A stretch of 64,000 bases of DNA from Mesobacillus persicus. GTDB taxonomy: Bacteria; Bacillota; Bacilli; Bacillales; Cytobacillaceae. Below the pieces are notes generated by a model. The model was given only the letters and a program-made list of their open reading frames with translations, made no database searches and was not told where the DNA came from. Both the position numbers and the translations under genes were made by a program. Below are positions 52,600 to 61,454 of this stretch, one piece after another (position 1 is the stretch's first letter; each line of letters starts with the position of its first letter). The DNA lies in assembly GCF_900109925.1 (NCBI RefSeq), contig NZ_FOBW01000005.1, positions 207,954 through 271,953 on the forward strand. The letters run 5' to 3'.

Positions 52600-53640
52600 A
52601 TGATAAAGGTTCTAACCGTATTATCTTTAGTCACGATGCTAAACATAAACTTGCTATTTCCCTTTTCCCTAACTGAACCAATTAAAGGCATTTATCTAAC
52701 AGCAAAGTCGGTTAGCACCGAATCAAAATTTAATGATTTAACCAATTTGGTTGCGAATACCGGACTAAATACGATGGTGATTGATATAAAAGATGATGAA
52801 GGAAGGATCACATATGATTCCGATTTGCCTCTTGTCAACGAAATCAAAAGTGATCAAAACGCCCCTATACAAGACTTGGCATCCGTCGTTCAAATTTTAA
52901 AGAAGCAAGACATCTATACGATTGCCCGAATTGTGGTATTTAAGGACCCTTATCTCGCTAAGAAAAAATCGGAGTGGGCGATAAAAAGCAAAAACAACAC
53001 TTTATGGAAGGATAAAAGTGGGGTCATGTGGGTGGATCCACATCGCAAGGAGGTTTGGGACTATTCCATCTCGATTGCTCAAGAAGTCACCAAGTTAGGT
53101 TTTGATGAAGTTCAATGGGATTATGTACGCTTTCCAGACTATAAAAACATCGATAAAGAAGTGATTTTTGCATCTTCCCCGTTTAAAACAAAAGAGGCAG
53201 CAATTGGAGGTTTTTTAAAATACTCTTACTCGAAAGTGAAAACACCAACCGTGACAATATCTGCGGATGTGTTTGGGCTGACGACTTCCGTAAAAGACGA
53301 TATGGGCATCGGGCAAAAGTGGGAAACGATGACTCAACATGTCGATGTCATCTCTCCGATGATGTATCCTTCGCACTATGCCAAGGGAACCTACGGGATT
53401 GCTAATCCAGAGGCCGATCCCTATCAACTGATAAAAAAAGGGCTAAAAGACGCGATTGAAAAGAATAAAAAAGTTCAATCACAAGGAAAAACCGTAGCTA
53501 AAATCAGACCTTGGTATCAAGACTTTGACATGAAAGTTCCCTATAGCCTTAAAGAAGTACAAGACCAAATTCATGCCGGAAATGAACTAGGAATAAACGA
53601 GTATCTATTATGGAATGCTCGGAACACTTATTCATTTTAG
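52600..53640 (+). CDS. Secreted putative glycoside hydrolase, DUF4015
   Basis: 346 residues with a signal sequence (MIKVLTVLSLVTMLNINLLF). The TIM-barrel domain has EPIKGIYLTAKSVST, NTMVIDIKDDEGRITYDSDL, DKSGVMWVDPHRKEVWDYSI, VQWDYVRFPD, SADVFGLT, ISPMMYPSHYAKGTYGI, IRPWYQDF: matching PF13200 in order. ATG 52600 is used, with AAAGGAG 7 nt upstream; the ATG at 52594 touches the ribosome site. Related to spore- or wall-associated glycosidases; substrate not known. Monocistronic. Confidence 0.9.
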   Translation: MIKVLTVLSLVTMLNINLLFPFSLTEPIKGIYLTAKSVSTESKFNDLTNLVANTGLNTMVIDIKDDEGRITYDSDLPLVNEIKSDQNAPIQDLASVVQILKKQDIYTIARIVVFKDPYLAKKKSEWAIKSKNNTLWKDKSGVMWVDPHRKEVWDYSISIAQEVTKLGFDEVQWDYVRFPDYKNIDKEVIFASSPFKTKEAAIGGFLKYSYSKVKTPTVTISADVFGLTTSVKDDMGIGQKWETMTQHVDVISPMMYPSHYAKGTYGIANPEADPYQLIKKGLKDAIEKNKKVQSQGKTVAKIRPWYQDFDMKVPYSLKEVQDQIHAGNELGINEYLLWNARNTYSF

Positions 53641-54159
53641 GGACAAGGGGAGACCCTTGTCCCTGTGGCTATTATTCATTTTGAAGAGGAAAAAGAATTT
53701 AAGGTTTACTAGAGGCGAAACATATCTTTGAGTCGAAAGAAGTTGTAAAACAATTTCGCATGCCTTCCCGTTCTGCTGTATGGATGTATCTTGGGTTGGA
53801 GACAGTTAAGAAATAAATGATCACATCTTCTCGATGGACCATATCTACGATAACAATCATCATGCAACTTACAGCATGCATCTACCTCATTCGTCGGGGC
53901 CCCCGGCCCACTGCGACCAGGCCCTCAATACCTATAGCCCATGTTTTTTCTTCTGCGTCTGCTGTCCATATTGCTCATTCTCCTCCCTTCGTCTTAGACA
54001 GGCTACTACAATATATGTTGCCAGTCTTTTTAACGGCAGGGCGTTAGGGACAATGAACATAATGGTTCTTATAGGTTCTTACTACACCGGGGGCAGACAC
54101 TGACATTTCCAGATACCTTCAATCAATGCTTACTCGATTAAGTAAAGTGCCTCTCGTCT
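53641..54159. other. Gene-poor region with possible remnants
   Basis: A GGGACAAGG/CCTTGTCCC hairpin follows the glycosidase (53640-53666). On the plus strand a fragment reads IFESKEVVKQFRMPSRSAVW MYLGLETVKK (ending 53817), and next to it DHIYDNNHHATYSMHLPHSS. These look like protein but have no start or family. On the minus strand nothing persists. Base composition around 53890-53920 is unusually GC-rich. Confidence 0.35.
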
Positions 54160-54720
54160 TTAAAAAATCTCTTGAAGATCCGCACTAAACCCCGATAAAA
54201 ATTTCGATTTGACTCTTCCACTTTCCGTTTTCATATCATGTTGTTCATACATCCTTTTTTCGTCAAGAGAATAGACGGTTACAGAGTTTAACATTGGGTT
54301 CACAATCCAATACTCTTGGACACCATAATTCATATAAATGTTTAGCTTTGTAATTAAATCATGAGATTGATTGGTCGGGCTAAGAATTTCAATAATAAAA
54401 TTAGGTACTCCGATATAGCGTGATTCTGTAAAGCCAGCTTTGTCACAGATGACCGTTAGATCAGGGATAACGATTTTCGTTCCTTCGATATTTTCTCTCT
54501 TTAGTTCAATATCAAACGGAGCATGAAAAACCTCACAAGACTTCCCTCTAAGAAAATTGCCCAGTTTGATATGAAGTTTGCTCGATATTCGCTGATGTCT
54601 CGTAGATGGTGAGGGTGACATATAGACAAAACCATCTATATACTCAAACAGTTGCTCAGAATTCTCACGGATTCTGAAATAATCTTTTACTGGCATTTGT
54701 TCATTTTTATATAGATCCAT
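54160..54720 (-). CDS. Uma2 family endonuclease (DUF820)
   Basis: 186 residues. PD-(D/E)XK core: EVFHAPFDIELK, IVIPDLTVICDKAGF (Asp), YIGVPNFIIEILSPTNQSHD (Glu-x-Leu), then KLNIYMNYGVQEYWIVNP. Family of predicted restriction-like nucleases of unknown target. Start ATG 54720, preceded by GGGGAGAG. Stands alone. Confidence 0.92.
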   Translation of the reverse strand: MDLYKNEQMPVKDYFRIRENSEQLFEYIDGFVYMSPSPSTRHQRISSKLHIKLGNFLRGKSCEVFHAPFDIELKRENIEGTKIVIPDLTVICDKAGFTESRYIGVPNFIIEILSPTNQSHDLITKLNIYMNYGVQEYWIVNPMLNSVTVYSLDEKRMYEQHDMKTESGRVKSKFLSGFSADLQEIF

Positions 54721-55055
54721 CTTGTCACTCTCCCCTTCCTTATCGTTAATCTCATTTTATCATCTTTCAATAATGGGGGACAGGTTCATGATCCCAGCAA
54801 GAATCTACTGGGACATGAGAAGCGTTTATTATAACTACTAATCAGGAGAGAACTCCTTCCCCTTATACTGGTGGTACTCCTCTCCTCCTAAAAATGACCT
54901 GAACGCACTCCACTTCTATAAACGGCATATATGTTCATTCAAATACTTACCTACTGGGACAAGGACCTGTCCAACTTATCTAGCCCGACACAGTACCCTT
55001 TTACGGTCAGACACACGTGCTGGACGACATATATGTAAGTTAACAAATAAAGCTA
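54721..55055. other. Intergenic region with GGGACA-type fragments
   Basis: Contains GGGGACAGGTTCATGATCCC and ACTGGGACAAGGACCTGTCC fragments (near 54775 and 54955) of the GGGACAAG repeat class. No gene seen. Confidence 0.45.
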
Positions 55056-55523
55056 CTACAAACTCTTTTGGTAATATTCACGTAGTTCAAGTGCATTATC
55101 TTCCCATACCGTTGTACGACCATGAATCAATTGACCAAGTACGTCTAAACATCTATGCCATCCTGCAGCTACATATATCGCCATTGCAGGGTCATCAAAG
55201 GTATGACGAAAGCTCAAACTGCACCCTTCTTCCGTTCCATGTAGGCTGACCTCTAATAAATCATCAACCTCTAGAAAACAAAAGGAATAGGGAGGATTGA
55301 ACTCAGTAATAACTGCCTCATAGATTGACCCTTCCCCATCATCGAACTTGATCTTTCCACCAACACGAAGATCCATCTCTCCAGTGGCAAATGGATACCA
55401 CTGAGTGAAGAAAACAGGCTCAGTTAGAAAACGAAATACCTTTTCAGGACTAAAGGGATAATTGCGTTCAAAAACCAATACTTGTCTTCCTTCTTTTTCA
55501 TGCAGACTGCCATAATTACTCAT
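55056..55523 (-). CDS. SRPBCC (AHSA1-like) domain protein
   Basis: 155 residues: ERNYPFSPEKVFRFLTEPVF FTQWYPF at the start, GEMDLRVGGKIKFDDGEG, SFCFLEVDDLLEVSLHGTEE, then WHRCLDVLGQLIHGR. Typical AHSA1/polyketide-cyclase helix-grip fold; lipid or Hsp90-type ligand binding is a family inference. AGGAGGG precedes the ATG. Its upstream neighbour is the VOC protein on the same strand, 77 nt apart. Confidence 0.9.
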   Translation of the reverse strand: MSNYGSLHEKEGRQVLVFERNYPFSPEKVFRFLTEPVFFTQWYPFATGEMDLRVGGKIKFDDGEGSIYEAVITEFNPPYSFCFLEVDDLLEVSLHGTEEGCSLSFRHTFDDPAMAIYVAAGWHRCLDVLGQLIHGRTTVWEDNALELREYYQKSL

Positions 55524-55600
55524 GAAAGTTCCCTCCTTTTTTCGAATGTGTTACCGCTTCCTATTTTAAACATGGCTAGAGTACTTATCTCTCGCACCCA

Positions 55601-56038
55601 TTATGAATTCTTCTTTTTTTCCTCCCAAAGCTGGATCCGTTCTTCATGACTTACCTCTTTATGGACTTGATGCAGCATCCAGATATAACCAAAGGTGTCC
55701 ATGAATATCGCGTTCGATACTCCATAGTCTGGGAGTTCAGTCACCGCTTGAATCTCTGTGCACCCTAACCCCATTGCCTTTTCATAGGTCTCCTTAATGT
55801 CTGGAACAGTCACATTCACCCAACTCGTTTTAGGGTCGTCAGGACTAGGGGCAATCAAATGGAATTCTGGGTTTTCATCTAATAAATGAAAGCGAACGCC
55901 ATATAAGGTAAACACCGCTTCATTTTCACCCCGAGGCAAGTTTGAAACCTCCACACGCTCGATCTCAAATATACCTTCATATAATTCCAAAGCTTTTAAG
56001 CTATCCTTCACAACCAAATCCAACTCAACACCAACCAT
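55601..56038 (-). CDS. VOC family (glyoxalase-like) protein
   Basis: About 145 residues starting MVGVELDLVVKDSLKALELY; PhnB-like pattern with FTLYGVRFHLLDENPEF and YGVSNAIFMDTFGYIWMLHQ. AAAGGAG stands 10 nt before ATG 56038; the GTG at 56047 touches the ribosome site. One betaalphabetabetabeta module pair, metal residues not clear. Probably co-transcribed with the SRPBCC gene. Confidence 0.88.
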   Translation of the reverse strand: MVGVELDLVVKDSLKALELYEGIFEIERVEVSNLPRGENEAVFTLYGVRFHLLDENPEFHLIAPSPDDPKTSWVNVTVPDIKETYEKAMGLGCTEIQAVTELPDYGVSNAIFMDTFGYIWMLHQVHKEVSHEERIQLWEEKKKNS

Positions 56039-56096
56039 AGTCAACACACTCCTTTTAAGTTCCTAGCTATTCTTACCACACCATTATAACAGGAAG

Positions 56097-56120
56097 CAAG
56101 GGGACGGTTCTTATGCTTCC
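56097..56120. repeat. Half copy of the GGGACGG palindromic repeat
   Basis: Left arm GGGACGGTTCTTATGCTTCC (56101-56120), without its partner arm; AGGAAGCAAG precedes it. Between MFS and VOC genes. Confidence 0.7.
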
Positions 56121-56292
56121 TTCGGATGCTGCAATAGAAAATAGACCGAGTTTTCGCCTCGGTCTATAGTATGTATGGGGTTGTCTGTTCACAGACGGTG
56201 CTTGATCCCCGGCACAGCAACGCTTTACTGAGTCGAGGTTCAGACACCGACATTCCAAAGTGAACGCTTCCACCTTTTTAATTTAAATTCTA

Positions 56293-57519
56293 TTAGCCTG
56301 GGCTGTTACTTTCCTCCTGACGCTTCTCTTTAACCATCAGTACGCCAATCAAACCAATGATAGAGAAAACGACTGGAGTGATGAAACCGTAGTAGTATCC
56401 CTGAAAATGATCCAATATCACCCCAAAGATGCTTGGAAGCAGCACGGCGCTTAGAAATCCACCTGTGTTCGCAAATCCAGTGGCGATGCCGGATTCATGG
56501 GCCGGAAACGATTGGCGCACAGCAGCGAACGTTAACGCATTCGCTCCATAAGCAAGACCAATCACAAAGAAAAGCACCGTTAGAAAAAAGACTGGTGGAT
56601 TTGCATTCGTGAATAGAAAGGTAGACCAACATAAGACGATAAGAAGATGGACAAAGATATAAGGGCGTTTAATCATACCTAACTTGCTGGAAATCCAACC
56701 AGCCAAAGGCGCACCAATCAACGCCCCAACTAAACCAATCAAAACGAGCTCACTCGCGTCTGTACGAGTCATTCCGTACATACTCATCCCGTAAGGAACA
56801 GCCCACGAACCGATAAACCCTACATACGTGCCGACTAGCCCAAAGTGACAAAGAAATAACGCCCATGCTTGTCGATTCGAAACAATTTTCCGCAGCAAGA
56901 CAAGCGTCTTTTCCCGCTTGACTTCCCCCTTTTCAAATAAGGGTTTGTTTGGTTTTTTCACAAGAATAAAATACAGAAGGACCGCACATAAGCATAATAA
57001 AATACCAGTGGAAAAGAAAGCTGGGCGCCAACCAAGGAAATCAATATAAGCAGCGAAGGGGACGGTCGCCAATAAAAAACCAAGACTTCCCGTCATCGCG
57101 GCAAACCCAATGAAACGCGAGAATTCCTTGGCAGTAAACCACTGGCTCAAAATTAATACCATGTTCACCCAGATCGTTGCATCCCCAATTCCCGTCAGAA
57201 TCCTTGCAAAGAATAGGATATATTCATGGGTGCCGAGACTGTAGATGATGGTACCTATCCCAGTCAGAAAGGCGCCGATAATGAGAAAGAAATTAGGCCC
57301 ATATCGATCCGCCAAGATTCCCATCGGAATTTGCAAACCTGTGTAAACAAAAAATTGGATACTGGCCAGTAATCCAATCGTCGAAGCAGTCACCTGAAAA
57401 TCCCGCATCACTTCATTTGTAATCAATCCCGGAGCCGTTCGCTGACTCGACATAAATAAATACGTAAACAAGACACAACCAAAGACAACCCAACGATAGC
57501 GGGAATGTTGTTTTTCCAA
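56293..57519 (-). CDS. MFS transporter
   Basis: 408 residues, 12 membrane segments. TM2-3 loop signature GILADRYGP and TM4 ILTGIGDATIWVNMVLIL, TM5 GSLGFLLATVPFAAY. Resembles nitrate/sugar-phosphate or YjjL-type MFS carriers; substrate undetermined. Monocistronic with a long inter-gene hairpin region upstream. Confidence 0.9.
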   Translation of the reverse strand: MEKQHSRYRWVVFGCVLFTYLFMSSQRTAPGLITNEVMRDFQVTASTIGLLASIQFFVYTGLQIPMGILADRYGPNFFLIIGAFLTGIGTIIYSLGTHEYILFFARILTGIGDATIWVNMVLILSQWFTAKEFSRFIGFAAMTGSLGFLLATVPFAAYIDFLGWRPAFFSTGILLCLCAVLLYFILVKKPNKPLFEKGEVKREKTLVLLRKIVSNRQAWALFLCHFGLVGTYVGFIGSWAVPYGMSMYGMTRTDASELVLIGLVGALIGAPLAGWISSKLGMIKRPYIFVHLLIVLCWSTFLFTNANPPVFFLTVLFFVIGLAYGANALTFAAVRQSFPAHESGIATGFANTGGFLSAVLLPSIFGVILDHFQGYYYGFITPVVFSIIGLIGVLMVKEKRQEESNSPG

Positions 57520-57890
57520 TCAATCTACTCCCATTCGTTTTTTCTATATGTATATGGGTTCCTCGCCGCCGTAGTACCTACAGTGAATTAGGCAATGTGA
57601 AAAGCCTTCTTTAAAAAGGCTTCTTCCTAAACTATTGGGCCGATATAGAAAAAAAAGCTGAGAAAATCGACAAGTAAATTACTTATTAGCAAACGAATAC
57701 TACTTCAAAGCAAGGCATTCGTTTCAGTAGTATTTGCAAATAAATAGAAGGAATGGTCCGGTTAGAAAATTGGACCATTCCTTCTATAAAAATACCGATT
57801 TTCGTAAACTTAACTATTGATTTCTGCTCTAATCAAATTTATAAAGCATAAAAACAGAGAATTAAACTACCTTAACAAACCACTAATTGT
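57520..57890. other. Intergenic region with two stacked hairpins
   Basis: Hairpin 1 (57689-57737) can form AATACTACT with AGTAGTATT, or instead AAACGAAT (57691-57698) with ATTCGTTT (57717-57724): the two left arms overlap by three bases, so the pairings exclude each other. Hairpin 2 (57746-57785) is a perfect 14-bp stem, AGAAGGAATGGTCC with GGACCATTCCTTCT. No gene. Confidence 0.6.
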
Positions 57891-58457
57891 TTAAGCGAAT
57901 TGCTCTTTTATCGTCGCAATCATATCCCTCGCAATAGCCGCCCATAAGTCCTTGTCCTCTGTTAATTTTTTCTGGAAGTTTGGAATTGCCTTTTTAAACT
58001 CTGCTTCAAATTCCGGTGTACCTTTTGCTGGCAAAGAACCAAATAATTCATCGGCCAGCTTTTGCCCTTCTGGTGCCCTCGGTCCCCATTTGGCCACTTC
58101 TTCTCCGTCTTGATCGATGAAAACAATAATTGGAATCGAGCGCGATTTTCCATTGGTTAAGTACTGATCCATCAATTCAAGGTTTTCATCACGAATAAAG
58201 TACCTCGCATCAATAAGGGCCTCATTGGCAATTCTCATGAACAAAGGAATGTTGGCCATCGCATCCCCGCACCAGTCAGCGGTAAGAATTAACGCCCTCA
58301 GTCCCTTGTCTTGAAGACTATTTAGAAACACTTTTTGATCTTTCTCAAGTTCACTTGAATTATACACTTTCAGTAAACCCTCTTGGTTCACTTTCATGCT
58401 TGATATATATTCGTTTGTGGTCAATCCTTGGTTAAACCATTCATTTAATGTTTTCAT
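57891..58457 (-). CDS. Thioredoxin-fold family protein, single Cys
   Basis: 188 residues. ALILTADWCGDAMANIPLFM in the place of the thioredoxin WCGPC motif, keeping only the first Cys (WCGDA). SIPIIVFIDQDGEEVAKWGP RAP supplies the cis-Pro. Long N- and C-terminal helices. Family 'thioredoxin family protein' of Bacillus, role unknown; lone Cys suits a monothiol activity. Terminates within the hairpin region. Confidence 0.85.
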   Translation of the reverse strand: MKTLNEWFNQGLTTNEYISSMKVNQEGLLKVYNSSELEKDQKVFLNSLQDKGLRALILTADWCGDAMANIPLFMRIANEALIDARYFIRDENLELMDQYLTNGKSRSIPIIVFIDQDGEEVAKWGPRAPEGQKLADELFGSLPAKGTPEFEAEFKKAIPNFQKKLTEDKDLWAAIARDMIATIKEQFA

Positions 58458-58512
58458 ATGTACACCTCTTTTAAAAGATTGTTTCCCTCATATTAATAGT
58501 TACGATGAACGT

Positions 58513-59580
58513 TTATTTTTGATACCAGTCGGCTGGTTCCATATTCACGAATGGAATATCGGTATCAACTAGCCCCTCAATTCTGTTAGGCGTGAGGTTT
58601 TCCCCATCCAACCACTTGGAAAAATTAAATTTTGTTGGTTCCTGATCTCCACCAAGCGCAATCCAAGCTTCCCTTGTTTGTGGAAAATACGCCGATGTAT
58701 GAATCGTTCCTGCCCAGCTGCCGTAAAGTTTGGAGAATACCCCTTTTTCAGTGTCATTTAAAAGCTTAAAGGCCTCATCTCCGCTTAAACCGCTTTGTTC
58801 ATGATTTTCCTCTATAATCTGCATTCTTTTTTTAGAATCGTCCAGCACATGACGATTTTCCTCTGTCATGATTTTAAAATGATTCGTACAAGCATAATCT
58901 TGCCGCACTTCCACTCGTCTTGGCGATGTCTCCACGATGTAGGGCACCTTAGCTTCAGCATCATATAGAACGTAGCTGAAAGAACCACGATGCGGAACCT
59001 CTTTTAGCAAATCAACCGCTTCCTCAACAGAAGCGCAACGTTCAAGGATAAGCCTGCCAATCATATGACAGATAAACCCATTTCCCGGCCGTTTTCGGTT
59101 CATAAACGTATAACCCATCACAAGACCTTTTTCATTCATGCCATCTGATCTTCCAGTGATTTTCTGAGTCAGACCAATCGTTGCATATCCCCCATCCGCC
59201 GGTTGAAAAAGGACGGCGCGACCATCGTATGTTTTTGGATGGTAATCATAATTACGAATCATGTACCCCTCACCTACATAAATCGAGCATCCCGACCGGG
59301 TCATATTTACCCTGTATCCGCCAAATTCTTGTAAAACCTTTTCCATCGGCCATTCCAGGGCTTCCTGTAATCCTAAAAATTCATCCCAAATCATCGGTGC
59401 CAGCCGTTGAAAAACTTGTTCGGTTTCGTCCACATCAATTCTAAAGAGCGCTTTTCGTACTTTCCATTGCCGTTCCCGGTTATGGACGAGGATTGAATCC
59501 CTCAACCTTTCTCCCTGGTTAAAACCAAAATCATAATGTGAACCCCGATATTGAATGACATCCGCAAATATTTTCTTCAT
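58513..59580 (-). CDS. C45 family autoproteolytic acyltransferase/hydrolase
   Basis: About 355 residues. NGQGERL-like start YRGSHYDFGFNQGERLRDSI, then VNMTRSGCSIYVGEGYMIRN YDYHP with the likely autocatalytic Cys after a Gly/Ser and the family NYDYHP motif, and GLTQKITGRSDGMNEKGLVM GYTFMNR. These are Ntn hydrolases related to penicillin acyltransferase (isopenicillin N acyltransferase). ATG 59580 has GGAGG 8 nt upstream; the 59619 start is less likely. Substrate unknown. Confidence 0.9.
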   Translation of the reverse strand: MKKIFADVIQYRGSHYDFGFNQGERLRDSILVHNRERQWKVRKALFRIDVDETEQVFQRLAPMIWDEFLGLQEALEWPMEKVLQEFGGYRVNMTRSGCSIYVGEGYMIRNYDYHPKTYDGRAVLFQPADGGYATIGLTQKITGRSDGMNEKGLVMGYTFMNRKRPGNGFICHMIGRLILERCASVEEAVDLLKEVPHRGSFSYVLYDAEAKVPYIVETSPRRVEVRQDYACTNHFKIMTEENRHVLDDSKKRMQIIEENHEQSGLSGDEAFKLLNDTEKGVFSKLYGSWAGTIHTSAYFPQTREAWIALGGDQEPTKFNFSKWLDGENLTPNRIEGLVDTDIPFVNMEPADWYQK

Positions 59581-59676
59581 GATGAGATCCTCCATTTGGT
59601 CATTATATCTAGGATACATGGTAAAAACAGAAAGATAAAGAAAGTGGCATTAACCTACCCAAAATTAAGATAACAT

Positions 59677-60429
59677 CTAAATCGGACGAGTAGTCCCTCC
59701 ATTTCTCCCGATTTGAGTCTGTGCATTCTTGTCGAACTTTTCAAACACATACCAGACTAAATGGAACAGCATATGACAAAGGATAGCTGCTGCAAGGCCC
59801 TCCTTCCAATAAAGCCAACCACAAAGTAGACCGACGAGTAGATTCATACTAGTAGAATAGATCAGCATCGGTCTAGTAACACGAACTTTCATCTGATAGA
59901 CCGCCGGAAGATGGGCCAGTGCAAAAGCAATACTAGCTACAATATTTCCAATCCAAATAGATACCACAGAATTTGAGATAAAGAGATTACAAATCCACAC
60001 AATAAAAGTCATCAAACCAAAACGAAAGATCATCTCCTCCACAATCCCTCCATAAAAGGTCCGCGTCCAAATCCCCAATTGTCGCCTACTTTTTTCAACC
60101 TGTTTATACGTTTCTCTTGCCACATTCTTTTTAAAATAAAAATAGTAAACAACCACATGTAGAAAAGCGCAAAGGAGACTAAGGATAAGGGATAGGACGC
60201 TCACCCCTTCAAAGGAGAATACCTGGAAACCTACCTTCTTATAGAAAAACAAACCTATTAATGCAAACGGAAAAGCTAGAATGATATGGTTTAATAAACG
60301 CAGGCCAAAGGATGGTGTTTCAATGTCTGGTATCAGATCGCAGTACAACTTCTTTTCATTAATAGCCATCATCAGAACACCAGGTAAAAGTAAGACGATT
60401 GTTAACAACAATTCACTAATGTTCATCAT
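59677..60429 (-). CDS. CPBP family intramembrane protease
   Basis: 250 residues, about seven membrane segments; GGIVEEMIFRFGLM (EExxFR), ASIAFALAHLPAVYQ, AILCHMLFHLVWY. Overlaps the MerR stop by 4 bp, so it is expressed with the regulator. May process a lipoprotein or a peptide; target unknown. Confidence 0.9.
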   Translation of the reverse strand: MMNISELLLTIVLLLPGVLMMAINEKKLYCDLIPDIETPSFGLRLLNHIILAFPFALIGLFFYKKVGFQVFSFEGVSVLSLILSLLCAFLHVVVYYFYFKKNVARETYKQVEKSRRQLGIWTRTFYGGIVEEMIFRFGLMTFIVWICNLFISNSVVSIWIGNIVASIAFALAHLPAVYQMKVRVTRPMLIYSTSMNLLVGLLCGWLYWKEGLAAAILCHMLFHLVWYVFEKFDKNAQTQIGRNGGTTRPI

Positions 60430-61187
60430 TGTTCTCCTCCCAATTCAATCCCAACATGAGTTAAATAGATTTTAATCGCTGCCCTTACCCACTCTTCCTC
60501 CTCCGATGTTAGTGGCATCAGTTGTAGTGGTTCTTCTGCTCCTAAGCCCAAGTCATCCGCTTTCTTAAAAAATGAATGCAAATCCTCACCAACAATCTCT
60601 TGGAGCATAGACATTAACTCTTTTATTAGCAGTTGAACTTCATCTTCATTAGGATCTCCTCCACATTTCTCCTTTAAAGTAGAGAGTATGGCTACAAATT
60701 CAGATTCGAAGTTTTGTTGTTTTTCAGGTGATATACTAAAAATTTCTTCTACCTTCTCTTTCGTGTAGATTCCTGTTAACCACTCTTTGTGCTCATCCTG
60801 AAATTGGATTCCTTGAATGATGGAAGCAAGAATACTAGCATCAATATTCTCTTGGGTTTCGGCAAGATGAATGGCATGGTTCAATGCTGTGATTACTTTT
60901 TCAGTTTGTCTAAGCTTTTCTTCCATAATCTTTTTCTGGAACTGTAGAGACTCCTCGAGATTCCACCTATTTTGGATAAGCAGCTCTTTCATTTGATCTA
61001 ATGAATATCCAAGAAATTTTAACGTGACTATTTTTTGCATCGTAGCAAAATGGGAGTCATTATAAATCCTTCGACCGTTCTCTGTTCGATATGCTATTAA
61101 AATACCAAGCTCATCATAGTAGTGAAGTGTCCGAACCGTTACACCCGTCCGTTTTGCAAACTCACCAATGGAATAAGACTTTGTCAT
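60426..61187 (-). CDS. MerR family transcriptional regulator
   Basis: 253 residues. N-terminal winged helix YSIGEFAKRTGVTVRTLHYY DELGILIAYR..., hinge LKFLGYSLDQMKELLIQ, then a 150-residue C-terminal effector domain (TipAS-like all-helical: ILASIIQGIQFQDEHKEWLT). No Cys pair, so not a metal sensor. Its own promoter has a 19-bp spacer with an internal dyad. Confidence 0.93.
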   Translation of the reverse strand: MTKSYSIGEFAKRTGVTVRTLHYYDELGILIAYRTENGRRIYNDSHFATMQKIVTLKFLGYSLDQMKELLIQNRWNLEESLQFQKKIMEEKLRQTEKVITALNHAIHLAETQENIDASILASIIQGIQFQDEHKEWLTGIYTKEKVEEIFSISPEKQQNFESEFVAILSTLKEKCGGDPNEDEVQLLIKELMSMLQEIVGEDLHSFFKKADDLGLGAEEPLQLMPLTSEEEEWVRAAIKIYLTHVGIELGGEQ

Positions 61188-61222
61188 ATCGTTACTCCTC
61201 TCATGATTCCTATCTTATCCTT

Positions 61223-61253
61223 ATCATAAAACATTACGTTACGTTAGGTTCAA
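61223..61253 (-). promoter_or_regulatory. MerR-type promoter
   Basis: TTGAAC (61248-61253), 19-bp spacer containing the dyad ACGT-A-ACGT, TATGAT (61223-61228). The 19-bp spacing is the hallmark of MerR-activated promoters. Confidence 0.75.
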
Positions 61254-61454
61254 GATATAAATTTAAAATTTAGAAGTACAAAATAAAAACTAAATTATGT
61301 ATATATCCACCTATATTTTTAATCAACAAAAGTATGGTCAACAACCCAAGACAAACGAAAACGGCTATGAAATGCTTCGTGGAAAGAGAAGCAAATGCAA
61401 CTAAATATTGGGCATAATACCAATAGCTACACTGTGATTGAAGGAGGAGATCTT

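Noticed and set aside
53834..54103. 89-codon frame starting MDHIYDNNHH
   Set aside because: No ribosome site, low-complexity Cys/Ser/Pro text after 30 residues, and neighbouring frames equally open; at most a decayed gene.
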